Assembly (NCBI GenBank): GCA_916048095.2
Contig: OU696594.1
Coordinates: 4,455,781 to 4,519,780 of the forward strand
Length of the DNA stretch: 64,000 nt
Source of the DNA: Sacculina carcini
Taxonomy: Eukaryota > Arthropoda > Thecostraca > Sacculinidae
Direction: 5' to 3'
A program made the translations under genes and the position numbers. The stretch's first letter is position 1; each line of letters begins with the position of its first letter. The notes under the pieces are model-generated. The model was not told the DNA's origin. It saw nothing but the letters and a program-made list of their open reading frames with translations, and searched no databases. Of this stretch, positions 20,108 to 31,499 are shown piece after piece.

Positions 20108-22010
20108 TACCGAATTTTCTCGTGTATAAAAGGCCCATTTTTGGTCTAAATCAGGGGTTCTTAACCGGGAGTATGGCAATATATTTCTGGGTTGCGGTAC
20201 CAATTGCACTGGCCTGGGTTTCAAACCTTTTTCTCAAAGGTCAGATGTTTTCAGCTGATTTATGGTCAGTTTCGCATGCTGCATTCAGAAATGCAATCCA
20301 CTTTTTCTCAATCAGGTCAGTTTTTTACGCTATGCTGGATTTATTTTGGCACTCTCCCATTTCTATTGGCACTTATTAGTCCTAACTTGGGCTAATGTGA
20401 CCCAAAACCCAATAACAACAATAAAAACGCATTCACGGTTGAAATAATACTATTGAGTTTGTACAGGATTATGGCGTGATGTGGACATTGCTCCACTAGT
20501 ATTCTTGTAGCAGTATTATACGCAGTAGATATTCTCAAACGTTGAGAAGCAGATTTTATATAGCACGTCTCGGTGCGCCACAGTTGTCTGGTTGTTTCGC
20601 TCTCACAGTGTTTTCCTCGGTGACTAGCGACTACGGATGCGGGTTGAGAACAGAGTTGGTGTTCATGATCTATATTTTTCTCTCGAATTGTGCGGAGTGT
20701 GATTACTTAAAATAACCGTGTTCTCATCATTTCAGGTCTGGATTGTTACCGCAATGAATGGAAAGTGCAAGAATCACCCTGCTAGGGTTTGCTATATTTG
20801 TGGAAAGGTGACTCTTCCGGATCTTCAAGCGACAATTGCAGATTTTGTGAAAAATTCATATCACGCTTACTTCGGAGTCAAGCTTGGCGACCAAGATAAG
20901 CCCTTCACCCCTCATATCTGTTGTAAAACATGTGTGTAAAACCTACGGGATTGGAGAAACAAACGGAAGAGCAGTATGCCGTTCGGGGTTCGGATGGTTT
21001 GAAGGGAAGGTAAAGATCACTCCACGGACTGCTACTTCTGTATGACCAATCTACATGGTATTAATCGAAAAAACAAACAGCATATTCAGTATCCCGACGT
21101 TCCTTCAGCAATTAAGCCAGTAGCACACGGCCCTGATGTCTCTATTCCGGAACATGACGTCAACATGGAGTCGTCGACCGACCCAGAGTCAGAAGATGAT
21201 GCCGATGCCGAAGAATCTGGTACATTCGAGCCACCAGAGCAGGACCGGCCGGTGCCACTGAGCCAAGCTGAGCTCAACGATCTGACGCGAGACCTCAACC
21301 TGTCCAGAAAACCTGTCCTGTTCTAGAAAGTGTCCAAGGAGTCCGCTTAGCTTCTGGGTTCTCGCCTCCGTGAGAAGCATCTGCTGGCACCTGAGACAAC
21401 GTACTTTTGGTATCGAAACAGCGAGAAACAATTCTCGAAATACTTCTCGTTTGATGAGCCATCTTCGCTGGTATACTACAGACATGGTCGAAGCCATGGG
21501 GTTGAAGAATGACGCTACCGAATGGAGGCTTTTCATGTAATGTACTGTTTGTAATCGTCTGTGAATAGTCTGTGAATCGCCTGCAAAAGCCTCATGTATC
21601 AGTTGCATAGCAGTCATGTGAATAACAGTTAGATTTTCAGTTGGAGTTATTAGATCACTAGCCAACCAATACAACTGGAAATGAGCACTTCTAGAAAGTG
21701 TTTTATTTCGAAAACTTGACCTGACTGGGAGAAATGAATGCGATTTTCGGAATCAGCGTGCAAAATTGGGTCAAAAACATCAAACAGATTATAATTGACC
21801 ATTAAAATCACGCATACCAGTGTTATCAACAGCTTATGAATAATGAAATTGTCGATGATTATGTTATTCCCTATTAATACTTACCCCTGGGATCTTATAA
21901 ATGGGACTAAATATTTTAGCACTAGTATGTACTGATTTGCAGAATATTTTACTAAAATGGAAGAAGTATCTTATAAACGAGGGTCTATTATACACGGGAA
22001 ATACGGTGCA
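20108..22010. mobile_element. Transposon with inverted ends (TACCGAATTTTCTCGTGTAT)
   Basis: The left end TACCGAATTTTCTCGTGTAT and the right end, complement of CACCGTATTTCCCGTGTATA, are inverted repeats over about 28 bp. They enclose about 1.9 kb that holds a zinc-finger protein remnant. TA borders the left end. A short CAGGGGTTCTTAACC end inside (20152) hints at a nested insertion. Whether the enclosed gene belongs to this element is inference. Confidence 0.5.
20754..21540 (+). pseudogene. Transposon-associated zinc-finger protein remnant
   Basis: Starting MNGKCKNHPARVCYICGKVT, the plus strand continues through FVKNSYHAYFGVKLGDQDKP, CCKTCV, CYFCMTNLHGINRKNKQHIQ and YPDVPSAIKPVAHG. It then has an acidic linker and ELNDLTRDLNLSRK, followed by GSRLREKHL and ETTYFWYRNSEKQF. 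This order matches a repetitive, uncharacterised protein family found in many copies in invertebrate genomes, with paired CxxC fingers at the start. The copy is broken in several places. A plausible AG acceptor (CATTTCAG) lies just before the start. Function is unknown. Confidence 0.55.
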
Positions 22011-22248
22011 TACAAACATACAAGTTGTTCCAAAACGACGGTGAAATATCATCTGACTTAAATATAATGGTTTACGCTTATTCTGAGCTGAAAATACTTA
22101 TTAATCCAGTATAATTACACTGAGTATACCATAAATAGCCCTTGTATATACATATCTATGTATCTATGTATGTATCTATGTACTCATACATATAACTCAC
22201 AATGAGCCTATAATGAGCTAATGAAATAAAAACACTAGCGGTAAAAGA

Positions 22249-22425
22249 CAAGTTGTTGTTGTTATTATTAGTTGTTTAAGCGCACACCAGCCAGTTTTTA
22301 GACTACATGACGCGCCCCACTGTGTGCCCATCTACAGTGGTGACTCCCAGGTAGACTCAAGCGGAGGTGTTGATGAATGAACCCGGGCCTGGATTCGAAC
22401 CGCGAACCTCTGACACGAGAGTTTA
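22249..22425 (-). mobile_element. tRNA-derived SINE, family S2
   Basis: The reverse strand contains GAGGTTCGCGGTTCGAATCC, a good RNA polymerase III B box, followed by a body and an AAT/AAC-rich tail at 22255-22270. The A-box half is degraded. It is distinct from S1. Confidence 0.55.
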
Positions 22426-22739
22426 AAAGACAATTGTTTACAAGTTGTAGACAAGAGTTTTATTATCTTTGTGTGTATTTGGATTGTTTATTAGTTTCTT
22501 CCAAGTTTTCGTGTATTTCGTGTAAGCTGCATCAACATCCCATCAGCCCGGCTTGCTAAAATGTAGGTTTTATGTTAACAAACGCGTAGAAGTGTATGCG
22601 TACTTTTATCATTGTTTGTGTGTGTGTGTGTGTGTTTGCGGTGTGTAAAAGTGCATCTGTACTGTTGACCCTGTGACGTAGGTGTATGTGTGCGTATGGA
22701 AATGTCAGAGTGTATGCGTGTGTGTGTGCGAAAAGGTCA

Positions 22740-22800
22740 CGTGATGCGAGGTGATAAATAGGAAGGCGCGCTTGCGTTGCGGGTCAGTTGCTGGTGAGAG
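22740..22800 (+). promoter_or_regulatory. TATA/Initiator core promoter candidate
   Basis: ATAAATA at 22754-22760 is followed 31 bases later by TCAGTTG at 22784-22790, the spacing and sequence of an arthropod TATA-Inr pair. An E-box (GGTCACGTGAT) lies just upstream. It is GC-rich against an AT-rich background. Only a short frame (22880-23086) follows, with no recognised family. Confidence 0.4.
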
Positions 22801-22889
22801 TGGCGAGTGTGTGGATCAAGTTGCACGTTGAGTAGCGTTTGAGAGATGTGTTTTTCTGTGTTGGTGTATTACAGTCATTGTGAGCTTTT

Positions 22890-24800
22890 CTGGTGTGATA
22901 TTGTTTTTTGTAAACTCATTATATTTTCCAAATAAAAGTAAAAAATTAATATCTCATTTTTGTCATATACATGCTGATGATGATATTTCTCATTGCACTT
23001 CTAAGTTGACGTTGTTAGACTCTAACTCAACAGATATAACACTTGGTAAGATTAACAGAAGTAATATTGATTCACTTTTGTGGTGATTAGTTCAGCTAGT
23101 GTAGGAGGATTATGAATATGAAAGCATACTTACAGTTCTGAGCGGGAATTAGTTGATATTCACCAGTAATGCTCAAAAACCGGCAAAAAATTAATATGCA
23201 CTCCTCTCAAAATTCCTGTTTATCATTGAAAACGTTAACTACCTCTGGAGTGATTAGCCAAAACTATAACATACGCTTACAAAATTGTCCTAGTAATGCT
23301 TTGAAACTTAATCCTACCCTTCCTAAATTTGTCCTAGTAATGCTTTGAAAGTTAATCCTACCCTTCCGAAAAAAGCTTACGCTGATGATACGTACACATT
23401 TACAAGCAGTTCAAAGAAATTCATAAGCATATAAAAATATATCAACAAGCTGAGAAAAAAAATCATATCTAATAGACAACTAAGACTAACAAATGTTACA
23501 TGATACAAATAGATATACTCACAAATGTTAGGCATCCTGATATAATGGAGCCCGAACGAAGATCACACCCGCAAATACTTCTCTGTAGCAATGGCATCTC
23601 AAACTCAATATTTATACAACTGCAGTTTTCCTAATCAATATTAAATAGCAATAACCCTGACAAAGAAAATAGAAACGCAATCAACAGGTGCAAACAAACA
23701 AGACATGGGCGTTAAAAACACAGTGTTGCCAAATTGCTTCCAAACGCTGCCAAGCAATAGAGTGATACATTTTAAGTATAATTGTCCCGATTGTATTAGC
23801 ACAAATAATCTAAAAAGATATTTTTGACTGTGATCAAATAAATTCTACCAAAACTAAATATGTGTAACAAACTTTATTGGCTGCAAGTTCAAAATCACAG
23901 TTTTCGTAAATATCGAGAAGAGATCAATGTGTTCTCGTATATACCTTTACTTTTATAAAAACTACCAAACTTAGGGCTGCAAAACCAATTTGAAATAACA
24001 GTTGTAAATATCTGGTATGAAAATACGCTTTTTTAAAGAAAATTGATCCATCTAGGCTAGTTTATGTCTGGAGTTGATAATGATATGTAGTATAATATTG
24101 TTGTGTAATAGTGATTCTGACCGTGCTTGTGCAGACCAGCTGAAAAATGTTTTTTGTGATTACATGTAAGCTATCCATTGTATTTAATTATGTAAAGCAA
24201 TGGTTCCCCGATTGGACGGTACCACACATCTGGGAGCAGTGGAAAGATGGGGGGTTGGTGAGGAAGAAGGAGGCGATAGGTGGACGGCAGGGTGGCATGA
24301 AGAACAATTAGCATTGACCTTCTGTTTCATCCAAGGAAAGAAACCGACAGAAAATGAGAGACCGCGGTGATCTACGACTTCATAGTTAGTTCCAGCCTGA
24401 TGTTGAGAAACTGGCATCCATGCACCAAGCACATCCATCCCATTAATATCAAGTGTGAGACAATGAAGGTTACTGGCGAAATGTTCATCTACTATTCCAT
24501 GCTGCTGAAACGGTTAGAGCTGCTAAAAAACAAATTGGTTTTCTAAATTGGATTTCATTTGTGAAATACACATTTATGTTTGTCCAAGAATTCACCAGGA
24601 GCCAAGCGTGTGCCAGCCTGCAAAGGTTTGGAAACCACCGATGTAAAGCTTGTGTATGCATGTGTTTTGCTTGAGCGTTGGAATAACGTGCGTCGGGTTT
24701 GTATGCTTGATTATGATTGGTTGATTGAGTGCCATCGTGCGTTCCATTGGATGAAACACCAGTGACGTCATTTGTATGCTGTCCGCTGATTGGCCGTGTA
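22890..24800. other. AT-rich intergenic with a tandem duplication
   Basis: A unit of about 47 bp containing TTGTCCTAGTAATGCTTTGA and TTAATCCTACCCTTCC is duplicated head to tail at about 23284-23372. A minus-strand frame at 24184-24438 (with GLSFSVGFFPWMKQKVNANC) looks protein-like, but I cannot assign it. Nothing else is supported. Confidence 0.35.
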
Positions 24801-24807
24801 TCATCAG

Positions 24808-26030
24808 TAGGGCTGTCAAAAAAGTAACCTAAAAATCAGAAAAAAGTAACTTTATTTTCGAGAAAAAGTAACCTAAAAAAGTAACCTAAAAATAACCTGA
24901 GTTTTAAAGTTATTATCACTTTTGTATCGTTTTATCACATGATTATCACGCCTTTGCTGATTAGTGCGCTATGTGAAATACACGGTTTGTTTGTTGTTTG
25001 TTTGTGAACATATAAAGTAACCTAATAACCAATTAAAAGGTAACCCAAAAATAACCTCCTTCAAAAAAGGTCAATTTCTGTTTGCAGTTCTGAAGGAAGA
25101 GAATACACCAGTCCTTCTTTTTTATCATCTTTCCGAGTTGGTACTACTTTTCCACCCTCTCCGATCTGGTACCATTTTTACAACAAACAACCAAAAGTGA
25201 CTTAACATAATTTAGCTAATATCGAAAAAAGGAGCATAACCATCAAAATATAATTTTAAGTGGAAAGCTCATACAAATGCGGAATACACTAATTGCAAAT
25301 TTAAATATTTTTAGTAATGGTCGCAATAATGTTCTTTATATTTTTTCAATGGAACTTTTTATCAAATAGCACGTACTACAGTAGCGTAAACACTGCATGT
25401 GTTAATGCCCTCCGTCCTCCCATATGTCAAACGTGGGATAATGGCGCTATCTCACGCCCTGAAAATCACGTGCAAATTCCTGTTAAAGTAAATACGTACA
25501 GTCAAGTGTTACAGTGCAGTATCTGGTATAGAGAGCCCACACATCGTAATATACCACGCTCCAAACATCTCACGACACCCTCTGGTTCGTGGACATTTCC
25601 TAAAATGGAATTACACTATCCTGCGTACCCAAAAACGTATAAATATCGAGTAGCACGGATATTAAGATGAATATCAATTGCTAAATCCTAACAGCAGAAA
25701 TGTTGACATTTCTTGATCTTCAGACCTAATATTCCATCTCTTTTCCTATTTTATCCTCATATATACCGTTTTTGTGTCTCTTATCTGCAAAAAGTCACCA
25801 AACTTCGTGGTAAACTTACCTAATAACGAGAAAAATAACAAAAGTTAACCTAACGATAAAAAACTAACCTTAAAAGCAAAAAAGTAACCTAACGATGAAA
25901 AAGTAACTTTTGGTAACCTAATAACTTGTTTAATAATTATCGTACACAACTTTTTCATGCAGTTTTAGGTAGCTTATGAAAAAGTGACCTTTAGGTGAAA
26001 AAGTAACTTTATTAACTTTTGACAGCCCTA
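24808..26030. mobile_element. hAT-like element M5 (1.2 kb) with perfect 8-bp target duplication
   Basis: Terminal inverted repeats TAGGGCTGTCAAAA lie at both ends, with subterminal AAAAAGTAACCT repeats in both orientations. The flanks are ATCATCAG at 24800-24807 and again at 26031-26038. The exact 8-bp duplication is the hAT signature. The interior contains a 117-codon plus-strand frame (25317-25670) with no recognised domain and no transposase. A diverged copy lies at 45437-46947. Confidence 0.85.
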
Positions 26031-26039
26031 ATCATCAGC

Positions 26040-26370
26040 GTGAAAGTGATTGGAGACTACCCCATATGAGACACGGACTATTTGAGACACACCTCAGGGC
26101 CACTCTCAACCCCTACATAATCCGACCCGTGCCATGGGCGCGCCAAGACCACACCGCAGTTAGAAGTGCCAGTTGGAGACAATCCGCTAGAGGGCGCTGA
26201 AAATGGCCGTTTGAGACAAAAAGCGAGAGTGCGAGAAATTCGCTAGGCAGAGCGTGTGATAATATGTCGCTCAGGCAACTAGCCCGTTGTTAACGAACAC
26301 TTGACGCAGTCGAGTCTAGATATACGCCGTCAAAATTCACCGACTACATCCGACTAAACGGATACTGAAT
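26040..26370. other. Spacer before LINE
   Basis: Unique-looking sequence with repeated 'TTTGAGACA' words. No gene is seen. Confidence 0.3.
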
Positions 26371-28256
26371 ATGTCTAATACGTCCTTCTCTCACATTGAT
26401 CTTCATGATATCCTTTCCCTCGTTTCCTCTTCCAAGCTCTCCTTCTCACCAGTTGATCCAATCAACTTCCCTGCTATCTCCAAATCCCTTCCTTCCCTGG
26501 TTCCTTATCTCCTGCATCTTATCAACTCCTCTTTTCTTCACGGCCAGTTTCTCGCTGACAAACATGCAATTGTCCGTCCGATTCTTAAGAAACAGAACCT
26601 TGACTCTTCTATACTTAGTAACTATCGTCCTATATCTCTTCTGAGCTTTGCTTCTAAACTTCTCGAGTCCGCTATCTCCGCGCAACTTTCCCCTTTCATC
26701 TGCCAGTCTCTTGATCCCTTCCAATCCGGGTTTCGCCCTTCTCATTCTACCGAATCAGTTCTTCTTTCTATCTCCAATGGCATCCTTTCGCACTTCTCGT
26801 ACCGTCGCTCTGTTCTTCTCGTTCTTCTCGATATGTCCTCCGCCTTCGACCTTGTTAATCACTCTATCCTAATTCATGACTTCTCTCATCTTGGTATCTC
26901 GTCTTCTGCCCTCTCTCTCCTTAAATCGTACCTTTCGGGAAGGACCTACTCTGTCAACTTCAATTCCTCTGTATCTGATCCTATCCATCTTTCATCAGGT
27001 GTCCCTCAGGGACCTTTTCTTGGTCCGATACTCTTTAACCTTTACATGTCCTCCCTCTGTCCTATCCTTCGTAAGTATTCCATCTCATTTCATATCTACG
27101 CTGATGACATTCAGTTATATATCCCTCTTCCTTTTCCTTCTCCGTCTTTTCTCTCTGACATCCTATCCACCATCTCTTCTTGGGCGTCGTCCCGTCACCT
27201 TCTCCTCAACTCGTCCAAGTCTGAGTTTCTGGCTCTTCATCCTCCTCGTCTTCTTCCTCCTCGCTTACCTCCTATCCTATCATCGACAGTTCGCAATCTC
27301 GGAGTTATTTTTGACTCATCACTCTCTTCCTCCGACAACATCCTCTCTGTCGCCCGCACTTGTCGTCTTATCTTGAGATCCCTCTATCCTATACGCTCAT
27401 ATCTCGACAGACCTTCCGCAATCAAACTTATTCACTCTCATGTATTCTCTAGACTTGACTATTGTAATTCCTTGTACATCCATGCTCCTCGTCGTTCTCT
27501 TAAAATCCTACAACGCGTTATTAATCAATCTTGTCGTTTTGTCCTTCATCCTGTTCCTTGTCGTCACACTTCTCAATTTCTTTTTCAATTTCGCTGGCTC
27601 CCTATTATTCCACGTATTCACTTTCGCCTGTGCTGTCTGATATATAAGCTTCTCCACGATCCTCATCAGCCATCCTATCTCCGCCTTCTCCTCACTCCTT
27701 GCCTCACTCCTTCCCGAATCCCTCTTCCCCTTGTATGCCCTCGTGCTGTAAATGAATCTCCTTGGTCCTCCAAATCATTCTTTTTTTCCGCCCCTCGCCT
27801 TTACAATTCCATCCCAGTTCACATTACTTCTTCTCTTTCCTACAATTCTTTCCGCTCTAAGCTCTCCAAACACTTTTTGACCTCTCTTTTGACCCAGTCT
27901 CCCACACTCTCACACCTTTTGCATCACTATAACATGTTACTTTAGCCTGTTCTTACTCGTATTCCTTCTCTCATTTGCATGCTTACTTTATCTACGCTAT
28001 GAATATATTCTCCCGAGTTGTGTTTGCTGTGTTGTGTTGTCATTATGTTTCAGTAGTGTTGTCTTGTCCGTCATGTCCGTCTGCTTTGTATGTTTTGCCC
28101 ATATTTTGTCTCTATATTTATTGTCATTTATTGCATATTTGTAGTTTACTTCTTTTGCATCTGTCCTGTCATTTGTATTCCGTGTTCCCAACTGTTATAA
28201 TCGTGTCGCGCCCGAGCCCTTCGGTGCGCTATAACAAATACATGTTGTTGTTGTTG
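26371..28256 (+). mobile_element. LINE (L2/CR1-like) with long open RT frame and 3' UTR
   Basis: An open frame of 524 codons (26371-27945) covers nearly the whole reverse transcriptase of a non-LTR retrotransposon: SNYRPISLLSFASKLLESAI (RT block 2), LVLLDMSSAFDLVNHSIL (first catalytic Asp), SSGVPQGPFLGPILFNLY, FHIYADDIQLYIPL (catalytic DD), NLGVIFDSSLS and the closing APRLYNSIPVHITSS. RT copies nucleic acid by target-primed reverse transcription in the nucleus. No endonuclease lies upstream, so the copy is 5'-truncated at about 26350. The 3' UTR runs to a (TTG)4 tail at 28243-28256. Codon use is strongly TC-rich, unlike the neighbourhood. A related tail lies at 63300-63540. Confidence 0.85.
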
Positions 28257-28259
28257 TAA

Positions 28260-29340
28260 TTACTAATTTGTATGTTTACGGATACAATACTTTGTATACG
28301 GAAATAGTAATTTGTACGGATGCTAAATATGTTTACTGTTTAATTTGTATGTCTATTTGTTATTTGAGTCAGCAGCAAATAGACAAATAGACATATAAAT
28401 GACGCTGACAAGTTGAAAAACAGGTCTTATTCTAAATCACTGCTTTCATCGGCTTCAATTATTTTGCTAGCAGATGCAAAGTTTAAATATAGAAAAACTA
28501 CGCTGGTATTGACTTTCTATTGTCAAGGAAGCAATATATATGGAGAAAAAAATTAGATACACGTACGAAATATATATCATTGCGAGCTTTTTGCAGTTAC
28601 GTATACTATTAAGTCTCTGCTTAGGTTAGGCTGTTTTCAGCCCCAGTTATAGGTAGTTAACGTTCTGTGCAGAACGAACTCTTCCTACAACAACTATAGG
28701 TTAGGTTAGGTTAGGTTAGGCGAAACACTGATGCCGTATATTTCATGTCCACTTTTAGCTCCAGCACTAGTGTAACTTGTGTGTGCCTATGCTGCCAGCT
28801 GGATTAGGACGGCAAAGAGAGAGTATGGGAGCGCAAGGAAATGTTGTCTCAAATAGACTGTTCCGATTGGGACCATTTCCAAAGTGATTGATAGAACTTG
28901 CAAGATGTTTGGGTTCTCTCCTGCGGTAGAGGTTAAGAATACTACCGCCGTACCCTCTTCGTGTCGTGTAACAGACGACTACACGCCGACCTCTTTTTCC
29001 TCGTCTGTGTTCTTCCCATTTCCTTCATGTGATATCCAAGAGGGAGAGAGCGATAATCCATCAATGCTGGGTGTTTGGGTGGTTGGTTTCTTGGCGCACT
29101 GCGGTACTGTTTCGTGAGGGATGTTTAAGTGAGTGTGTTGTTTTTTACGAAACGAGTGTAGGAGTTGAATGCGTGTGTTTCTGTGTAGTGAGTGTTGTGG
29201 GTGATTTGAGTTGTGGCAGTTGTGTTTCTACGTAGTTAATTAGGCAAGTTCATTCGGTGTGACAGCTGTATTAGCCTTATACTTTAGCAACAGTTATTCA
29301 TCAAATAGCTGAAACCACAAAATTCGAAAGCATCTATTAA
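28260..29340. other. Intergenic, no gene recognised
   Basis: Apart from the TTAGG units, I see no coding signal or repeat end. Short frames at 28884-29235 have no family. Confidence 0.35.
28701..28720 (+). repeat. Interstitial (TTAGG)4
   Basis: Four perfect TTAGG units, the arthropod telomere repeat, with a further AGGTTAGG at about 28622. Too short to prove telomeric origin. Confidence 0.8.
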
Positions 29341-29350
29341 ATATCTAATC

Positions 29351-29683
29351 TAGAGGTTCATAACCTTATTGGAGGTACTGAACCCCACAATTTCCATACA
29401 ACCGTTCATCAAAACATTCATGTTTGAAGTATTATACGAGAAAAATCACAAATCACGTACGACCAAGACAGTCACACAAGTAGGCTACTACTGAGTGAAC
29501 CGAGTTGCTTGCAGCACAGATATCAAGACCAGGCGATGTGGCGTGATTAACTGCAGCTAATGATGACCAAGCAGAGCTTGACGTCACCAATCATACACGA
29601 GTGGGTGAGCCAAACCGCCGAACCCCTGAAACTACCTCACCAAATCCCTGAGGTTCGTTCAAACTCCAGGTTAAGAACCACTG
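29351..29683 (+). mobile_element. hAT-like non-autonomous element M1 (copy 2)
   Basis: The left end TAGAGGTTCATAACCTTATT and the right end complement of CAGTGGTTCTTAACC match copy 1. The flanks ATCTAATC (29343-29350) and ATCTAATT (29684-29691) form an 8-bp target duplication with one mismatch, supporting hAT origin. Confidence 0.8.
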
Positions 29684-29971
29684 ATCTAATTCGACTTGGA
29701 GGCGTGTCGCTTTCGGTACTTTTAATTGGCATAGCTGACAGCTGATGCAGATTGAGAGAACTGGTTTGAACTCGCGTCGCTTCTGTCCAAGGTGCGTCAC
29801 ATTTTGTTGAGCTTAGTTTCAGTTCGATGCGGGGCAATTGTCTTCAGCAGCCAAATTAGCATGTGTTCAGTGACAGCGGTGGTGATGTTGTTAGTGTACG
29901 TCAAGCGAACCTCAGCTGAAAACCAGTTAATCCAACTGTCTACTTAATTGAGACACATGTAGTGTCGGTAT

Positions 29972-30162
29972 CAGAGGCGGTTACAAGGAGAGAGACTTTA
30001 GAGGGGCTGAAACTCTCCCTGTCCTAAAAATATACCAAGCTCCCACGAACACCGCTCCAAAAGTCCTAACCATGAACATTTCGAGTGTAGTTCCTCATGT
30101 TTTGCCCAGCCCCGCATCTTTTTGCTTAGCCCCCCAGCGGAGAAATTCTGGCGTCGTCACTG
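29972..30162 (-). mobile_element. MITE family M2 (diverged copy)
   Basis: It shares ATTTCGAGTGTAGTTCCTCA and the TTCTGGCGTCGTCACTG end with other M2 copies; the left end (CAGAGGCGGTTAC) is diverged. Confidence 0.65.
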
Positions 30163-30342
30163 GCCAGTAGATTGTCAACTGTCATGTATGTGTCTCGTAG
30201 CATAGCAGCTACACGTTGCCGAAATGAAAAACACAGTTCAGACTCAATGCGGGAATATTGTGATGCTTGGAATGCACTTGCAAAATGACAATTTTTTTGA
30301 GAGACAAAATTGATGCAATTTTTATGTTGAAAAATTCAAGCA

Positions 30343-30390
<48 letters not shown>

Positions 30391-30480
30391 TACACTTACA
30401 CAGATACACACCATCACATACACTTACACATACACACAGCACACACACGCACAGAGCACACACAAATACACAAACATACA
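30343..30480. repeat. (CA)n microsatellite
   Basis: About 22 CA units followed by degenerate CACA-rich sequence. Confidence 0.9.
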
Positions 30481-30486
30481 TTTTAT

Positions 30487-30545
30487 TACATTACATTAAG
30501 CCATTTATATTGCGCTTTTCACCCGAGGGTCTCAAAAGCGCTACA
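30487..30545 (+). repeat. Palindromic module GCGCTTTT...AAAAGCGC, copy 2
   Basis: ATTGCGCTTTTCACCCGAGG followed by GTCTCAAAAGCGCT, nearly identical to 14008-14075. Confidence 0.6.
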
Positions 30546-30619
30546 CTTACACTCACACACATCACACACACACAAACATTCACACATATACACTTACACT
30601 CACACACATACACTTACAC

Positions 30620-30940
30620 ATACACATCCATTTCCAGACTATTCCAAATGTCGATACACCTATTTGGGAAACTATACTTTTTATATCCCTGTAACCACTC
30701 TGGTCTGCCTGAGGCATTTATTTTGTCCCCTTCGATCTCTCTCACTAACCAGGCTACCCAACCTTTTCTATACAGTTTGTCTTTGCCAATGCTATGCGTA
30801 GAACGTTTATTAAATCACCCCATAATCTTCTCATCGCTAATGAAGGTAATCCAACACTCAATCTGGTCCCTTCTTATAAGATAACGCTCTCAACGTTGAC
30901 ACTGACTTGGTCGCTACTGTTTGTACTTTGTCTAGCCTAG
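30620..30940 (-). pseudogene. LINE RT C-terminal remnant
   Basis: The minus strand carries a decayed CR1/L2-type ending: VQTVATKSVSTLRALSYKK near 30930-30870 and a FPNRCIDIW-like segment near 30650, with frame breaks between. Same type as the L-CA LINEs but more diverged, again bordered by CA/TG tracts on both sides. Confidence 0.5.
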
Positions 30941-30959
30941 CTGTATGTTATTCTTGTGC

Positions 30960-31000
30960 GGTGTGTTTGTGTGTGTGTGTGTGCGTATGTACGTGTGTGT

Positions 31001-31037
<37 letters not shown>

Positions 31038-31092
31038 CAAGTTCAAGTTCAACTTGTTGATTTTTCCACAAGAAAAGAATATATAACATAAT

Positions 31093-31131
<39 letters not shown>

Positions 31132-31135
31132 GATT
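30960..31135. repeat. (TG)n and (TA)n microsatellites
   Basis: TG run at 30965-31036, then (AT)n at about 31098-31130. Confidence 0.9.
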
Positions 31136-31499
31136 GAATATAGTACATGCTATAATATATAGATAAAATGAAAAAATAATATAACCAAATACACAATTTA
31201 TAATACTCTCACATATACATATATTGTATATTGAATGCATTTTTCGCACATGTGTGTGTGTAATTTTGTGCAACTCTGCAGTGACTGGTAAAATTCAGTG
31301 CGACTAATGGAAAATACTACAAATAAAAGTGCTTAACAACAGTCATGAGTGCGTGAAACATTGCGATCCAGTATAATCCAGAAACATCCTGGTGATATTG
31401 CGGAAAAAAATCCACAATCGTGTAGAATTCAGTTAATCAATTATTCCAATTTTCTACTACGCTGTTTTATATTGTAACATATTCACAGTTTTGTCATGA

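Noticed and set aside
22336-22352. GTGGTGACTCCCAGG in SINE S2 resembling the Gypsy-1 primer-binding site
   Set aside because: A short match inside an unrelated SINE body; no LTR beside it, probably chance.
26446-27376. Other long frames over the 26.4-kb LINE
   Set aside because: Caused by TC-rich codon use of the RT frame; they lack RT motifs.
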